In this document: positions 18,354 through 24,651 of the stretch, in pieces
Numbering within the stretch: position 1 is the first letter of the stretch
Layout of the letters: each line of letters begins with the position of its first letter
Origin: Gracilaria vermiculophylla
Taxonomy: Eukaryota > Rhodophyta > Florideophyceae > Gracilariales > Gracilariaceae
Direction of reading: 5' to 3'
DNA length: 30,370 nt
Assembly: GCA_019155205.2 (NCBI GenBank)
Contig: JAHNZQ020000006.1
Coordinates: 74,101-104,470 of the forward strand
The notes under the pieces: generated by a model
What the model was told of the DNA's origin: nothing
Database searches by the model: none
Seen by the model: only the letters and a program-made list of their open reading frames with translations
Program-made: the position numbers and the translations under genes

Positions 18354-18390
18354 GATGCCGCTTATAAATTTTTATTTTGAGTGAGGCATC
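18354..18390 (+). terminator. Possible stem-loop after psaM
   Basis: GATGCC at 18354-18359 pairs with GGCATC at 18385-18390, followed within 18 nt by a run of seven T. The stem is short (6 bp) and the loop long (25 nt), so its role as a psaM terminator is tentative. Confidence 0.35.
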
Positions 18391-18486
18391 CTTTAAAAGA
18401 GTTCTTTTTTTATTGAATTTTCATATTACTTTAATTTAATATAGTATTATTGTTATTTAAATACTGCTGATATTACAAAAAAAATT

Positions 18487-19536
18487 GTGGATAAAATAAA
18501 AAATCAAATACGTCCTGTTTTTCCTTTTACTGCTATTGTGGGTCAAGAAGAGATGAAGTTAGCCCTAATATTGAATGTAATTGATCCTAAAATTGGTGGT
18601 GTAATGATTATGGGTGATCGTGGTACGGGCAAATCCACGACTATTAGAGCAATAGCTGATTTGTTACCTGAAATCGAAGTGGTTACAGATGATTGTTTTA
18701 ATTCCCATGTTTCTGATTACGATTTAATGTCTGATTCTGTAAAAAAACAAATAGAAAATAATATTAATCTTAATACTCATTCAATCAAGGTACCGATGAT
18801 AGACCTACCTTTAGGTGCAACCGAAGATAGGTTATGTGGAACAATTGATATAGAGAAGGCTTTAAATGAGGGAATTAAAAGTTTTGATCCAGGATTATTA
18901 GCTAAAGCAAATAGAGGAATTTTATATGTAGATGAAGTTAATTTATTAGATGATCATTTAGTTGATATCTTGCTTGATGCTGCTGCATCTGGATGGAATA
19001 CTGTTGAAAGAGAAGGTATTTCAATAAGGCATCCATCTAGGTTTGTTTTAGTTGGCTCAGGTAATCCAGAAGAAGGTGAATTAAGACCTCAATTACTTGA
19101 TCGTTTTGGTATGCATGCTGAAATTAGAACGGTTCGTGATGCATCTTTGCGAGTACAAATTGTTGAACAAAGAGCTAGTTTTGATCAAGATCCTTATGCT
19201 TGTATCAATGACTTTAAAGATCAACAAGATACTTTGAAAAGTACAATAATAAATGCTCAATCTCTACTGAAAAATATTGCAATAGACTATGGTCTTAAAG
19301 TTAAGATTTCTCAGATTTGTGGTTTATTGAACGTAGATGGTTTACGCGGTGATATTGTAACTAATCGTGCTGCGAGGGCTTTTGCTGCTTATCAAAATAA
19401 GGAAGAAGTCGATATCGATGATGTAAAGCAAGTTATAACTCTGTGTTTACGCCACAGATTGCGTAAAGATCCACTAGATACTATAGACTCTGGAACAAAA
19501 GTTAAGCAAGTTGTTGATGAAGTTTTAGATAATTAA
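18487..19536 (+). CDS. chlI: Magnesium chelatase ATPase subunit I
   Basis: The AAA+ subunit of Mg-chelatase, which with ChlD and ChlH inserts Mg into protoporphyrin IX, the first committed step to chlorophyll. The 349-residue protein has RPVFPFTAIVGQEEMKLAL at the start, Walker A GDRGTGKST at 43-51, Walker B ILYVDEVNLL around 145-154, and LRPQLLDRFGMH. The frame begins with GTG at 18487, and no ATG lies in a better place, so a GTG start is inferred. ChlD and ChlH must be nuclear or elsewhere. ycf53 (GUN4) in this window acts on the same enzyme. Confidence 0.96.
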   Translation: MDKIKNQIRPVFPFTAIVGQEEMKLALILNVIDPKIGGVMIMGDRGTGKSTTIRAIADLLPEIEVVTDDCFNSHVSDYDLMSDSVKKQIENNINLNTHSIKVPMIDLPLGATEDRLCGTIDIEKALNEGIKSFDPGLLAKANRGILYVDEVNLLDDHLVDILLDAAASGWNTVEREGISIRHPSRFVLVGSGNPEEGELRPQLLDRFGMHAEIRTVRDASLRVQIVEQRASFDQDPYACINDFKDQQDTLKSTIINAQSLLKNIAIDYGLKVKISQICGLLNVDGLRGDIVTNRAARAFAAYQNKEEVDIDDVKQVITLCLRHRLRKDPLDTIDSGTKVKQVVDEVLDN

Positions 19537-19547
19537 TATTTATTTAC

Positions 19548-19620
19548 TAGGCTTAGTAGGATTCGAACCTACATTAGAGACTTAGAAGGTCCCTGTCCTG
19601 ATCCCTTAGACGATAAGCCC
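19548..19620 (-). tRNA. trnR-UCU: tRNA-Arg(UCU)
   Basis: A 73-nt tRNA on the minus strand. Acceptor stem GGGCTTA/TAAGCCT (first pair G-T), anticodon stem GGGAC/GTCTC with loop CTTCTAA, T-arm GTAGG-TTCGAAT-CCTAC, and discriminator A. Anticodon TCT reads AGR arginine codons. It lies 27 bp downstream of trnV in the same orientation, so the two are likely processed from one transcript. Confidence 0.94.
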
Positions 19621-19647
19621 TTTAGTTTTCTTTTCTCTTTGCAACAT

Positions 19648-19719
19648 TGGGCGGTACTGGATTTGAACCAGTGGCCACCTGCTTGTAAGGCAGGCGCTCT
19701 ACCACTGAGCTAACCGCCC
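19648..19719 (-). tRNA. trnV-UAC: tRNA-Val(UAC)
   Basis: A 72-nt tRNA on the minus strand with acceptor stem GGGCGGT, D-arm AGCTCAGTGGTAGAGC, anticodon stem CCTGC/GCAGG with loop CTTACAA, and T-arm ACTGG-TTCAAAT-CCAGT. Anticodon TAC reads GUN valine codons. Unlike the land plant gene it has no group II intron. Confidence 0.96.
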
Positions 19720-19829
19720 TTATTTTTAACCACTCTTATACAATACATTAATTATGTTAAAAAATCAATCTTTTTTACTTTTTTCTTGCTGGATTATTTT
19801 ATAGTTATGTTTATTATTATATTTTTATC

Positions 19830-20595
19830 ATGATTGAATTTTTTAGTAGGACTAGATTATGTTTTACCGTGTTGTTCCATATGTTGAATATTGTAAGTAA
19901 TAAAGTTTTAGATTATCGGAATTTTCTTTATTGTATCCAAAATGCCGGTTTTGACGTTTTATTAATAAATATTATTACTTCTTTTTTTATTAGTTTAGTT
20001 TTGAGTCTACAAATAGTTAAAGAATTTCTTTACTTGGATGCTGCACATCTTGTAAGTTCTATTCTAGCATTATCTTTTATTAGAGAATTATCACCTGTAT
20101 TAACTGCAATAATTATAATTGGCAAAGTTGGTTCATTATTTACATCTGAGATAGGTACAATGGTTGTTACGGAACAAATAGATGCTTTATTTATCTTAGG
20201 TATTAATCCAGTTTATTATTTGATATACCCTCGTTTTCTAGCTTTAATTGTTATGTTTCCATTATTAAATCTATTTTCATTGTTGACTAGCTTTTTTAGT
20301 AGTGCTTTTATTTGCTTTGTTTTATATAATATTAGTCCTAATTTTTTTTTTAAATTTATTTTATAGCACTATTTATTCTGACTTATTTAAATCATTGATT
20401 AAGGTTTTTATATTTGCATTTGGTGTATCTATTATTAGTTGCGTCTGGGGTATTAAGACTTCTGGTGGTTCTAAGGGTGTTGGAAATTCTACTACTTCTT
20501 CAGTTGTTACGTCATTACTTTTTGTTTTTATCTCTAACTTTTTTTTATCTTATGTATTATTTGATAATTTTTTGAGCGTATTCTCTGTTATATGA
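19830..20595 (+). CDS. ycf63: MlaE/TGD1-type ABC transporter permease Ycf63, interrupted by an apparent frameshift
   Basis: A homologue of bacterial MlaE and plant TGD1, the permease of a lipid importer at the plastid inner envelope. The first part (19830-20366) holds FIRELSPVLTAIIIIGKVGS, EIGTMVVTEQIDAL and YLIYPRFLAL, all signature blocks, then hits a TAG. The rest of the family (IYSDLFKSLIKVF, then KTSGGSKGVGNSTTSSVV) continues in the +1 frame to 20595. The switch falls at ten T residues (20342-20351); nine would give one open frame of about 255 codons, the normal length. This may be a sequencing error, a real mutation, or a slippage-rescued gene. Confidence 0.9.
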
Positions 20596-20731
20596 AAATA
20601 TTTTATTTAAGAAGATTATTTACTATGTAATAAAATAAATATTATATATATTACAATATTAGCATGTATATGACTTTATCATATATTAAATTTTATGTTA
20701 TTAACGTATTTTTAGTTTGGAGGTATTATTT

Positions 20732-20986
20732 ATGTCAGGAGGATCAACTGGAGAACGTCCTTTCTCTGATATTATTACAAGTATTCGTTATTGGGTTATA
20801 CATAGTATAACTATTCCTGCTTTATTTGTAGCAGGTTGGCTATTTGTTAGTACAGGTTTAGCTTATGATGTCTTTGGTACTCCAAGGCCTAATGAGTATT
20901 TTACTCAGGATCGCCAACAAGTTCCATTGGTAAATGATCGCTTTAGTGCTAAACAAGAGCTTGAAGATTTAACAAAAGGTATTTAA
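20732..20986 (+). CDS. psbE: Cytochrome b559 alpha subunit
   Basis: One of the two heme-binding subunits of cytochrome b559 in the PSII core. The 84-residue protein starts [19 protein letters not shown], with heme-ligand His24 in [13 protein letters not shown] and a single membrane helix. The frame extends upstream to an ATG at 20717, but the ATG at 20732 gives the family's standard N-terminus and is preceded by TTTGGAGG at the right spacing. It is the first gene of psbE-psbF-psbL-psbJ. Confidence 0.98.
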   Translation: MSGGSTGERPFSDIITSIRYWVIHSITIPALFVAGWLFVSTGLAYDVFGTPRPNEYFTQDRQQVPLVNDRFSAKQELEDLTKGI

Positions 20987-20999
20987 TTAGGAGATATTT

Positions 21000-21134
21000 G
21001 TGACTAAAAAAAGTTCTAATCAGCCGATCTCGTATCCAATCTTTACTTTTAGATGGTTAGCTATACATGGGATAGCTATACCTACTGTGTTTTTTCTAGG
21101 TGCTATTACATCTATGCAATTTATTCAAAGATAG
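21000..21134 (+). CDS. psbF: Cytochrome b559 beta subunit
   Basis: A 44-residue single-helix protein with heme-ligand His23 in [14 protein letters not shown] and C-terminus ITSMQFIQR, the standard PsbF form. It starts with GTG at 21000, preceded by TTAGGAGA; the only other methionine is near the C-terminus, so GTG is clearly used. It lies 13 nt after psbE and 13 nt before psbL. Confidence 0.96.
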   Translation: MTKKSSNQPISYPIFTFRWLAIHGIAIPTVFFLGAITSMQFIQR

Positions 21135-21147
21135 GAGGTATATTATT

Positions 21148-21264
21148 ATGAGTGGTCCTAATCCTAATAAAGAGCCTGTTGAGCTAAATCGTACATCTTT
21201 GTTCTGGGGCTTGTTACTAATTTTTGTTCTAGCTGTTTTATTTTCTAGCTACTTTTTTAACTAA
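21148..21264 (+). CDS. psbL: Photosystem II protein L
   Basis: A 38-residue protein starting [20 protein letters not shown] and ending FSSYFFN, an exact PsbL pattern. PsbL is needed for the PSII dimer interface and QA function. TAGGAGG lies 9 nt upstream; part of it overlaps the psbF stop codon. It is the third gene of the psbEFLJ operon. Confidence 0.97.
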   Translation: MSGPNPNKEPVELNRTSLFWGLLLIFVLAVLFSSYFFN

Positions 21265-21354
21265 AATTTAGATTATATTACAAAGGATTGACTTTGAATT
21301 GATCTACAAAATTTTGTGTAATTTTATAGTTTAATTATCGGAGAATTAAGTGAA

Positions 21355-21474
21355 ATGTCAAATACAGGTAGAGTACCTTTATGGTTAGTTGCTACTGTTG
21401 GTGGTATAGCTGTTATTGCTGTTCTGGGAATTTTTATTTATGGTTCTTATTCAGGTATAGGATCTTCTCTTTAG
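21355..21474 (+). CDS. psbJ: Photosystem II protein J
   Basis: A 39-residue protein starting [17 protein letters not shown] and ending [11 protein letters not shown], matching PsbJ. It lies beside cytochrome b559 and influences electron flow from QA to the plastoquinone pool. CGGAGAATTAAG precedes the ATG. It is the last gene of the psbE operon, separated from psbL by 90 nt, and is followed by a strong terminator. Confidence 0.97.
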   Translation: MSNTGRVPLWLVATVGGIAVIAVLGIFIYGSYSGIGSSL

Positions 21475-21504
21475 GTTTTATCAGGAATTTTATGTTGTAA
21501 TGTT

Positions 21505-21561
21505 ATAAACCATCTTTATATTAATCATAAGAAGATTATATATGAGATGGTTTATTTTTTT
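21505..21561. terminator. Bidirectional terminator between psbJ and psaI
   Basis: A perfect 11-bp inverted repeat, ATAAACCATCT (21505-21515) and AGATGGTTTAT (21545-21555), encloses a 29-nt A/T-rich loop and is followed by a T run to 21561. It sits between two converging genes, 31 nt after psbJ and 6 nt from the psaI stop, and can serve both. Confidence 0.75.
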
Positions 21562-21566
21562 AGATA

Positions 21567-21677
21567 TTAAACAATAGAGTCTTGTTCAATATATATAAAC
21601 AATAATGCCATACTTATTCCTGGGAAAAGTATACCAACAATGGGTGTTAAAATAGATGGTAAGTATGATGATGCCAT
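21567..21677 (-). CDS. psaI: Photosystem I reaction centre subunit VIII
   Basis: A 36-residue single-helix protein starting [20 protein letters not shown] and ending [12 protein letters not shown]. This is the PsaI pattern of red algae and cyanobacteria (LPSIL.P.VG...P...M...F.YIE). PsaI helps place PsaL in PSI. It lies on the minus strand, convergent with psbJ and divergent from ftrB. Confidence 0.95.
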   Translation of the reverse strand: MASSYLPSILTPIVGILFPGISMALLFIYIEQDSIV

Positions 21678-21858
21678 GATTTATACCTTGAATTTTGATT
21701 TGATTCTTATATATTTTATTATATGTAAATTTATTGTATTCTGTAGATTATCTTAATATTTTGTTGAAAGTATGAAGACTTTTTGAGTTTAAGATTTTAT
21801 TATCGTAATTAATATATAATGCTATATAATTTATTTATTATTTTATTTTTAGCTAAAT

Positions 21859-22203
21859 ATGTCTGATATTAATAATACAACTTCTAGTTTTGATGCTATG
21901 TTAAAGTTTTCTGAGGCATATGCAAAAAGAACAGGAACCTTTTTTTGTATAGACCCAAGTGTAACATCTGTTGTAATTGAAGGTCTAGCAAAACATAAAG
22001 ATAAATACGGTGCTCCTTTATGTCCTTGTCGTCATTACGATGACAAGGTTTTGGAGGTATCAAATACATATTGGAATTGTCCTTGCGTACCGATGAGAGA
22101 AAGACGTGAATGTCACTGTATGCTTTTTTTACCTCAAGATAGTGATTTTGCTGGTAATAATCAATTTCTTGATACAAGTATGTTACCTAAATCTGTTACT
22201 TAA
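21859..22203 (+). CDS. ftrB: Ferredoxin-thioredoxin reductase, catalytic (beta) subunit
   Basis: Passes electrons from ferredoxin to thioredoxin through a 4Fe-4S cluster and an adjacent disulfide, which links light to activation of stromal enzymes. All family cysteines are present: C55 and C57 in LCPCRHY, C74 and C76 in WNCPC, C85 and C87 in ECHC. Four hold the cluster and two form the active disulfide. At 114 residues the length is normal. The alpha subunit (ftrA) is not in this window. The gene is transcribed divergently from psaI. Confidence 0.96.
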   Translation: MSDINNTTSSFDAMLKFSEAYAKRTGTFFCIDPSVTSVVIEGLAKHKDKYGAPLCPCRHYDDKVLEVSNTYWNCPCVPMRERRECHCMLFLPQDSDFAGNNQFLDTSMLPKSVT

Positions 22204-22314
22204 TAGTTTATTATAAAAATTCTACTTAAAATGCATATAATGTTTTATATTATATAAATTTATCTATTTTGTATTTATAATAATTTTAGATTTAATAGAT
22301 TTCTTGTTTTTGAT

Positions 22315-22419
22315 TTATAAGTTACTTTTATTAAGTGAAAGTAATATTATTACAGCAGGTCCAACAAGAACAATGATACCAAGTGATACTAGTTGTCCGA
22401 TAACTTGCCAGTTAATCAT
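22315..22419 (-). CDS. psb30: Photosystem II protein Psb30 (Ycf12)
   Basis: A 34-residue single-helix protein, starting [20 protein letters not shown] and ending LLSLNKSNL. The pattern (short polar start, one helix containing GP.VI.LLS, ending in NL) is that of Ycf12/Psb30, a peripheral PSII subunit next to cytochrome b559. AAAGGAATT precedes the ATG on the minus strand. It lies between ftrB (convergent) and tilS (same strand, upstream). Confidence 0.9.
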   Translation of the reverse strand: MINWQVIGQLVSLGIIVLVGPAVIILLSLNKSNL

Positions 22420-22551
22420 ATTTTAATTCCTTTCTTATTACTTTTTAATTTACCTAAATTGTTTAGATTATTATCTATATACTAATTATAGTATTTATTA
22501 TTTCTTTTAGTATAAATTTTAATATAATTTATTTAACTTTCATTTCTATAT

Positions 22552-22566
22552 ATAACCATTGGTTAT
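22552..22566 (-). terminator. Small hairpin downstream of tilS
   Basis: ATAACC and GGTTAT pair around a 3-nt loop, 34 nt past the tilS stop on the minus strand. No T tract follows, so it may be an RNA 3'-end stabiliser rather than a terminator. The evidence is weak because of the short stem. Confidence 0.3.
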
Positions 22567-22599
22567 TTATAATATGTTTGTAATATTGATCTTCAAAAA

Positions 22600-23511
22600 C
22601 TATTTTTTTTTCTGTTTTTTTTTATTCATTTGATTAATAATTTTTTTAACCACGTTGCTATGTATTTTCATATTTATGTTATACATGTAGAATATTTGTA
22701 AAGTTTTTATTTGTAAAATTAAGTGTTGTTTACTAATGTATTGATAATTAATAGCTATTCGGTTTTTATGTTTACTGTTTAGGTATAATTTATTAGCATT
22801 TTGTTTAATATACTCATTTTCGTAATAATGATTCTTTGTTGAAAGTAAAATGTTTTGTTCTACTTTTTTACTAAAAAAATTTCGTATATATGGTATTAGT
22901 TCATATCTTAATCTGTTTCTTTCTATGTGATAGATATAATTGGTACTATCAGACCATATAGGTAAATTTAGTTTTTTGCATAGAAAATATATTTTTTCTT
23001 TATCAATTTCTAACATTGGTCGCAATAAAAATATAGCATCATTTGTTTGATTTGCTATTACTGGACTACTCAAACCTTCTTGACCAGATGATCTATTAAT
23101 ATTTTGTAATGAAGTTTCGATTTTATCACTACTATTATGACCTGTGATAATTAATTCGTATTGATATTCATGTGCATGCTTGTGAATTAAATTATATCTT
23201 TGTTTTCTACATTCATTTTCTGAGTTTATATTTTTACATATTTGATATATAATTAGATTCTCTTTATAGCTTTTTATATGATTAATTAGATGTTGTATGT
23301 GCTTGTAGCTATTTGCTTTCCATTGGTGATCTACATAAATATATGAAATCTTTTCTATTGTAGGTAATTTATGTTTTAATTCATCGAAAATTTTAAGTAA
23401 TAATATAGAATCTTGTCCTCCAGAAATGGCTACTATTATAGACCTGATTTTTTTCTGCATTATAAAATTTTCTATACTTTCAAATACTTTTTTTAATGGT
23501 CGTAACAACAT
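22600..23511 (-). CDS. tilS: tRNA(Ile)-lysidine synthase
   Basis: Converts C34 of the CAU-anticodon isoleucine tRNA to lysidine so that it reads AUA, using ATP and lysine. The PP-loop motif SGGQDS is at 30-35, followed by YVDHQWK, TGHNSSDKIETSLQNI and RPMLEIDK, all TilS landmarks. At 303 residues it keeps the N-terminal catalytic domain but lacks most of the C-terminal domains of bacterial TilS, as in other plastid copies. The C-terminus is a lysine tract (NKKKQKKK) encoded by two nine-A runs, so the exact end is sensitive to length errors. The substrate tRNA gene is outside the window. Confidence 0.93.
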   Translation of the reverse strand: MLLRPLKKVFESIENFIMQKKIRSIIVAISGGQDSILLLKIFDELKHKLPTIEKISYIYVDHQWKANSYKHIQHLINHIKSYKENLIIYQICKNINSENECRKQRYNLIHKHAHEYQYELIITGHNSSDKIETSLQNINRSSGQEGLSSPVIANQTNDAIFLLRPMLEIDKEKIYFLCKKLNLPIWSDSTNYIYHIERNRLRYELIPYIRNFFSKKVEQNILLSTKNHYYENEYIKQNANKLYLNSKHKNRIAINYQYISKQHLILQIKTLQIFYMYNINMKIHSNVVKKIINQMNKKKQKKK

Positions 23512-23567
23512 TTTTTATTTTATTTAGTTGTGATAATTTAAATATTATGTTATTTATTTAGTGAGAT

Positions 23568-23639
23568 GGGTTGCTAACTCAATGGTAGAGTACTCGGCTT
23601 TTAACCGATTAGTTCCGGGTTCGAGTCCCGGGCAACCCA
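23568..23639 (+). tRNA. trnK-UUU: tRNA-Lys(UUU)
   Basis: A 72-nt tRNA with acceptor stem GGGTTGC/GCAACCC, discriminator A, D-arm AACTCAATGGTAGAGT, anticodon loop CTTTTAA (anticodon TTT), and T-arm CCGGG-TTCGAGT-CCCGG. It has no intron and no matK, unlike land plants. It lies divergently from tilS and 40 bp before trpA. Confidence 0.96.
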
Positions 23640-23679
23640 CTTTACTTATTGTACACAGTACCTATATGCAAATTTTAGT

Positions 23680-24492
23680 ATGAATCACATTTCTAGTATA
23701 TTAAAAAATAATTACCAAAAGTCTGTTTGCTCATTTATCCCATTTATTACGGCTGGTTATCCAAATATTGATTTAACATTAGATGCTTTAGTAGAACTTG
23801 ATAAACAAGGTGCTGATGCTATTGAGCTTGGTGTACCATACTCTGATGCTTTAGCTGATGGTCCTTTAATTCAAGAGGCATCTAAAGTTTCTATACAAAA
23901 TGGAACAAATTTGTCTAGTGTTTTTACTATATTAAAAAAGGTTAATGGTGTAATTAATACACCTATTATTATTTTTACTTACTATAACCCAATCTTAGTT
24001 AGAGGTATTAAGTCATTTATTACTGAAATTGCAATTCTTGGAGCAAAAGGGCTTATTATACCTGATTTACCTTTAGAAGAATCAGTTTACGTTAACTATT
24101 TATGTAAAATGAGTAATATAGAACTTATACTCTTTATTTCGCCCACTAGTTCTGATGAAAGAATCTTAGATATTGTAAATAAATCTAGTGGTTGTTTGTA
24201 TTTAGTAAGTAGTACAGGTGTGACTGGTATAAGAGATACTATAGACAAGAGTATTAATAGGATTTCCAATGATATTTTGATAGATAGTGGTAAGATGGTT
24301 ATTCTTGGTTTTGGTATAGCTTACCCAGATCATATAAAGCAAATTATGAAATCAAATATAAGTATTAATGGTTTTGTTGTAGGAAGTGCTTTCACACGAA
24401 TTTTGTCTACATATATATATAGTGGTAACAAAAATGTTATTAATGATATTGGTAGGTTTTGTGCTCAAATGAAGTCTGCTACTTTAAAATAG
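23680..24492 (+). CDS. trpA: Tryptophan synthase alpha chain
   Basis: Cleaves indole-3-glycerol phosphate to indole and glyceraldehyde 3-phosphate, passing indole to TrpB. The catalytic residues Glu49 (in AIELGVPYSDALADGP) and Asp60 stand at the same positions as in the enterobacterial enzyme. FITAGYP, IIFTYYNP, LPLEES and GSAF near the phosphate site are also visible. At 270 residues it is full length. TrpB is not in this window. trpG at 15.5 kb is the other tryptophan gene here. It is convergent with trnE-UUC. Confidence 0.96.
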   Translation: MNHISSILKNNYQKSVCSFIPFITAGYPNIDLTLDALVELDKQGADAIELGVPYSDALADGPLIQEASKVSIQNGTNLSSVFTILKKVNGVINTPIIIFTYYNPILVRGIKSFITEIAILGAKGLIIPDLPLEESVYVNYLCKMSNIELILFISPTSSDERILDIVNKSSGCLYLVSSTGVTGIRDTIDKSINRISNDILIDSGKMVILGFGIAYPDHIKQIMKSNISINGFVVGSAFTRILSTYIYSGNKNVINDIGRFCAQMKSATLK

Positions 24493-24521
24493 ATGTATTA
24501 TGTTATTTTGTTTTACTTAGA

Positions 24522-24594
24522 TACCCCCAGGGGAATTCGAATCCCCGTTACCTCCGTGAAAGGGAGATGTCCTAGGCCTCTAGACGATGGGGGC
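24522..24594 (-). tRNA. trnE-UUC: tRNA-Glu(UUC)
   Basis: A 73-nt tRNA on the minus strand with acceptor stem GCCCCCA/TGGGGGT (first pair G-T), anticodon loop CTTTCAC (anticodon TTC), T-arm GGGGA-TTCGAAT-TCCCC, and discriminator A. Besides protein synthesis, plastid tRNA-Glu is the substrate for 5-aminolevulinate formation in tetrapyrrole synthesis. It lies 57 bp downstream of secA on the same strand. Confidence 0.96.
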
Positions 24595-24607
24595 ATATGT
24601 AGACATG

Positions 24608-24643
24608 GCAATTGTAAGTTATTTTGATTTGAATGTCAATTGC
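24608..24643 (-). repeat. Inverted repeat between secA and trnE
   Basis: GCAATTG (24608-24614) and CAATTGC (24637-24643) can form a 7-bp stem with a 22-nt loop, or GACAT and ATGTC can pair as an alternative. It lies just after the secA stop on the minus strand and before trnE. It may be a processing or attenuating hairpin. Confidence 0.4.
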
Positions 24644-24651
24644 TTTGTTAT

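Noticed and set aside
21896..22177. Minus-strand ORF of 93 codons opposite ftrB
   Set aside because: It is the complement of the cysteine motifs of ftrB, which explain the region fully.
23568..23639. Possible intron-containing trnK with matK, as in land plants
   Set aside because: The tRNA is contiguous and folds without an insertion; no maturase is present.
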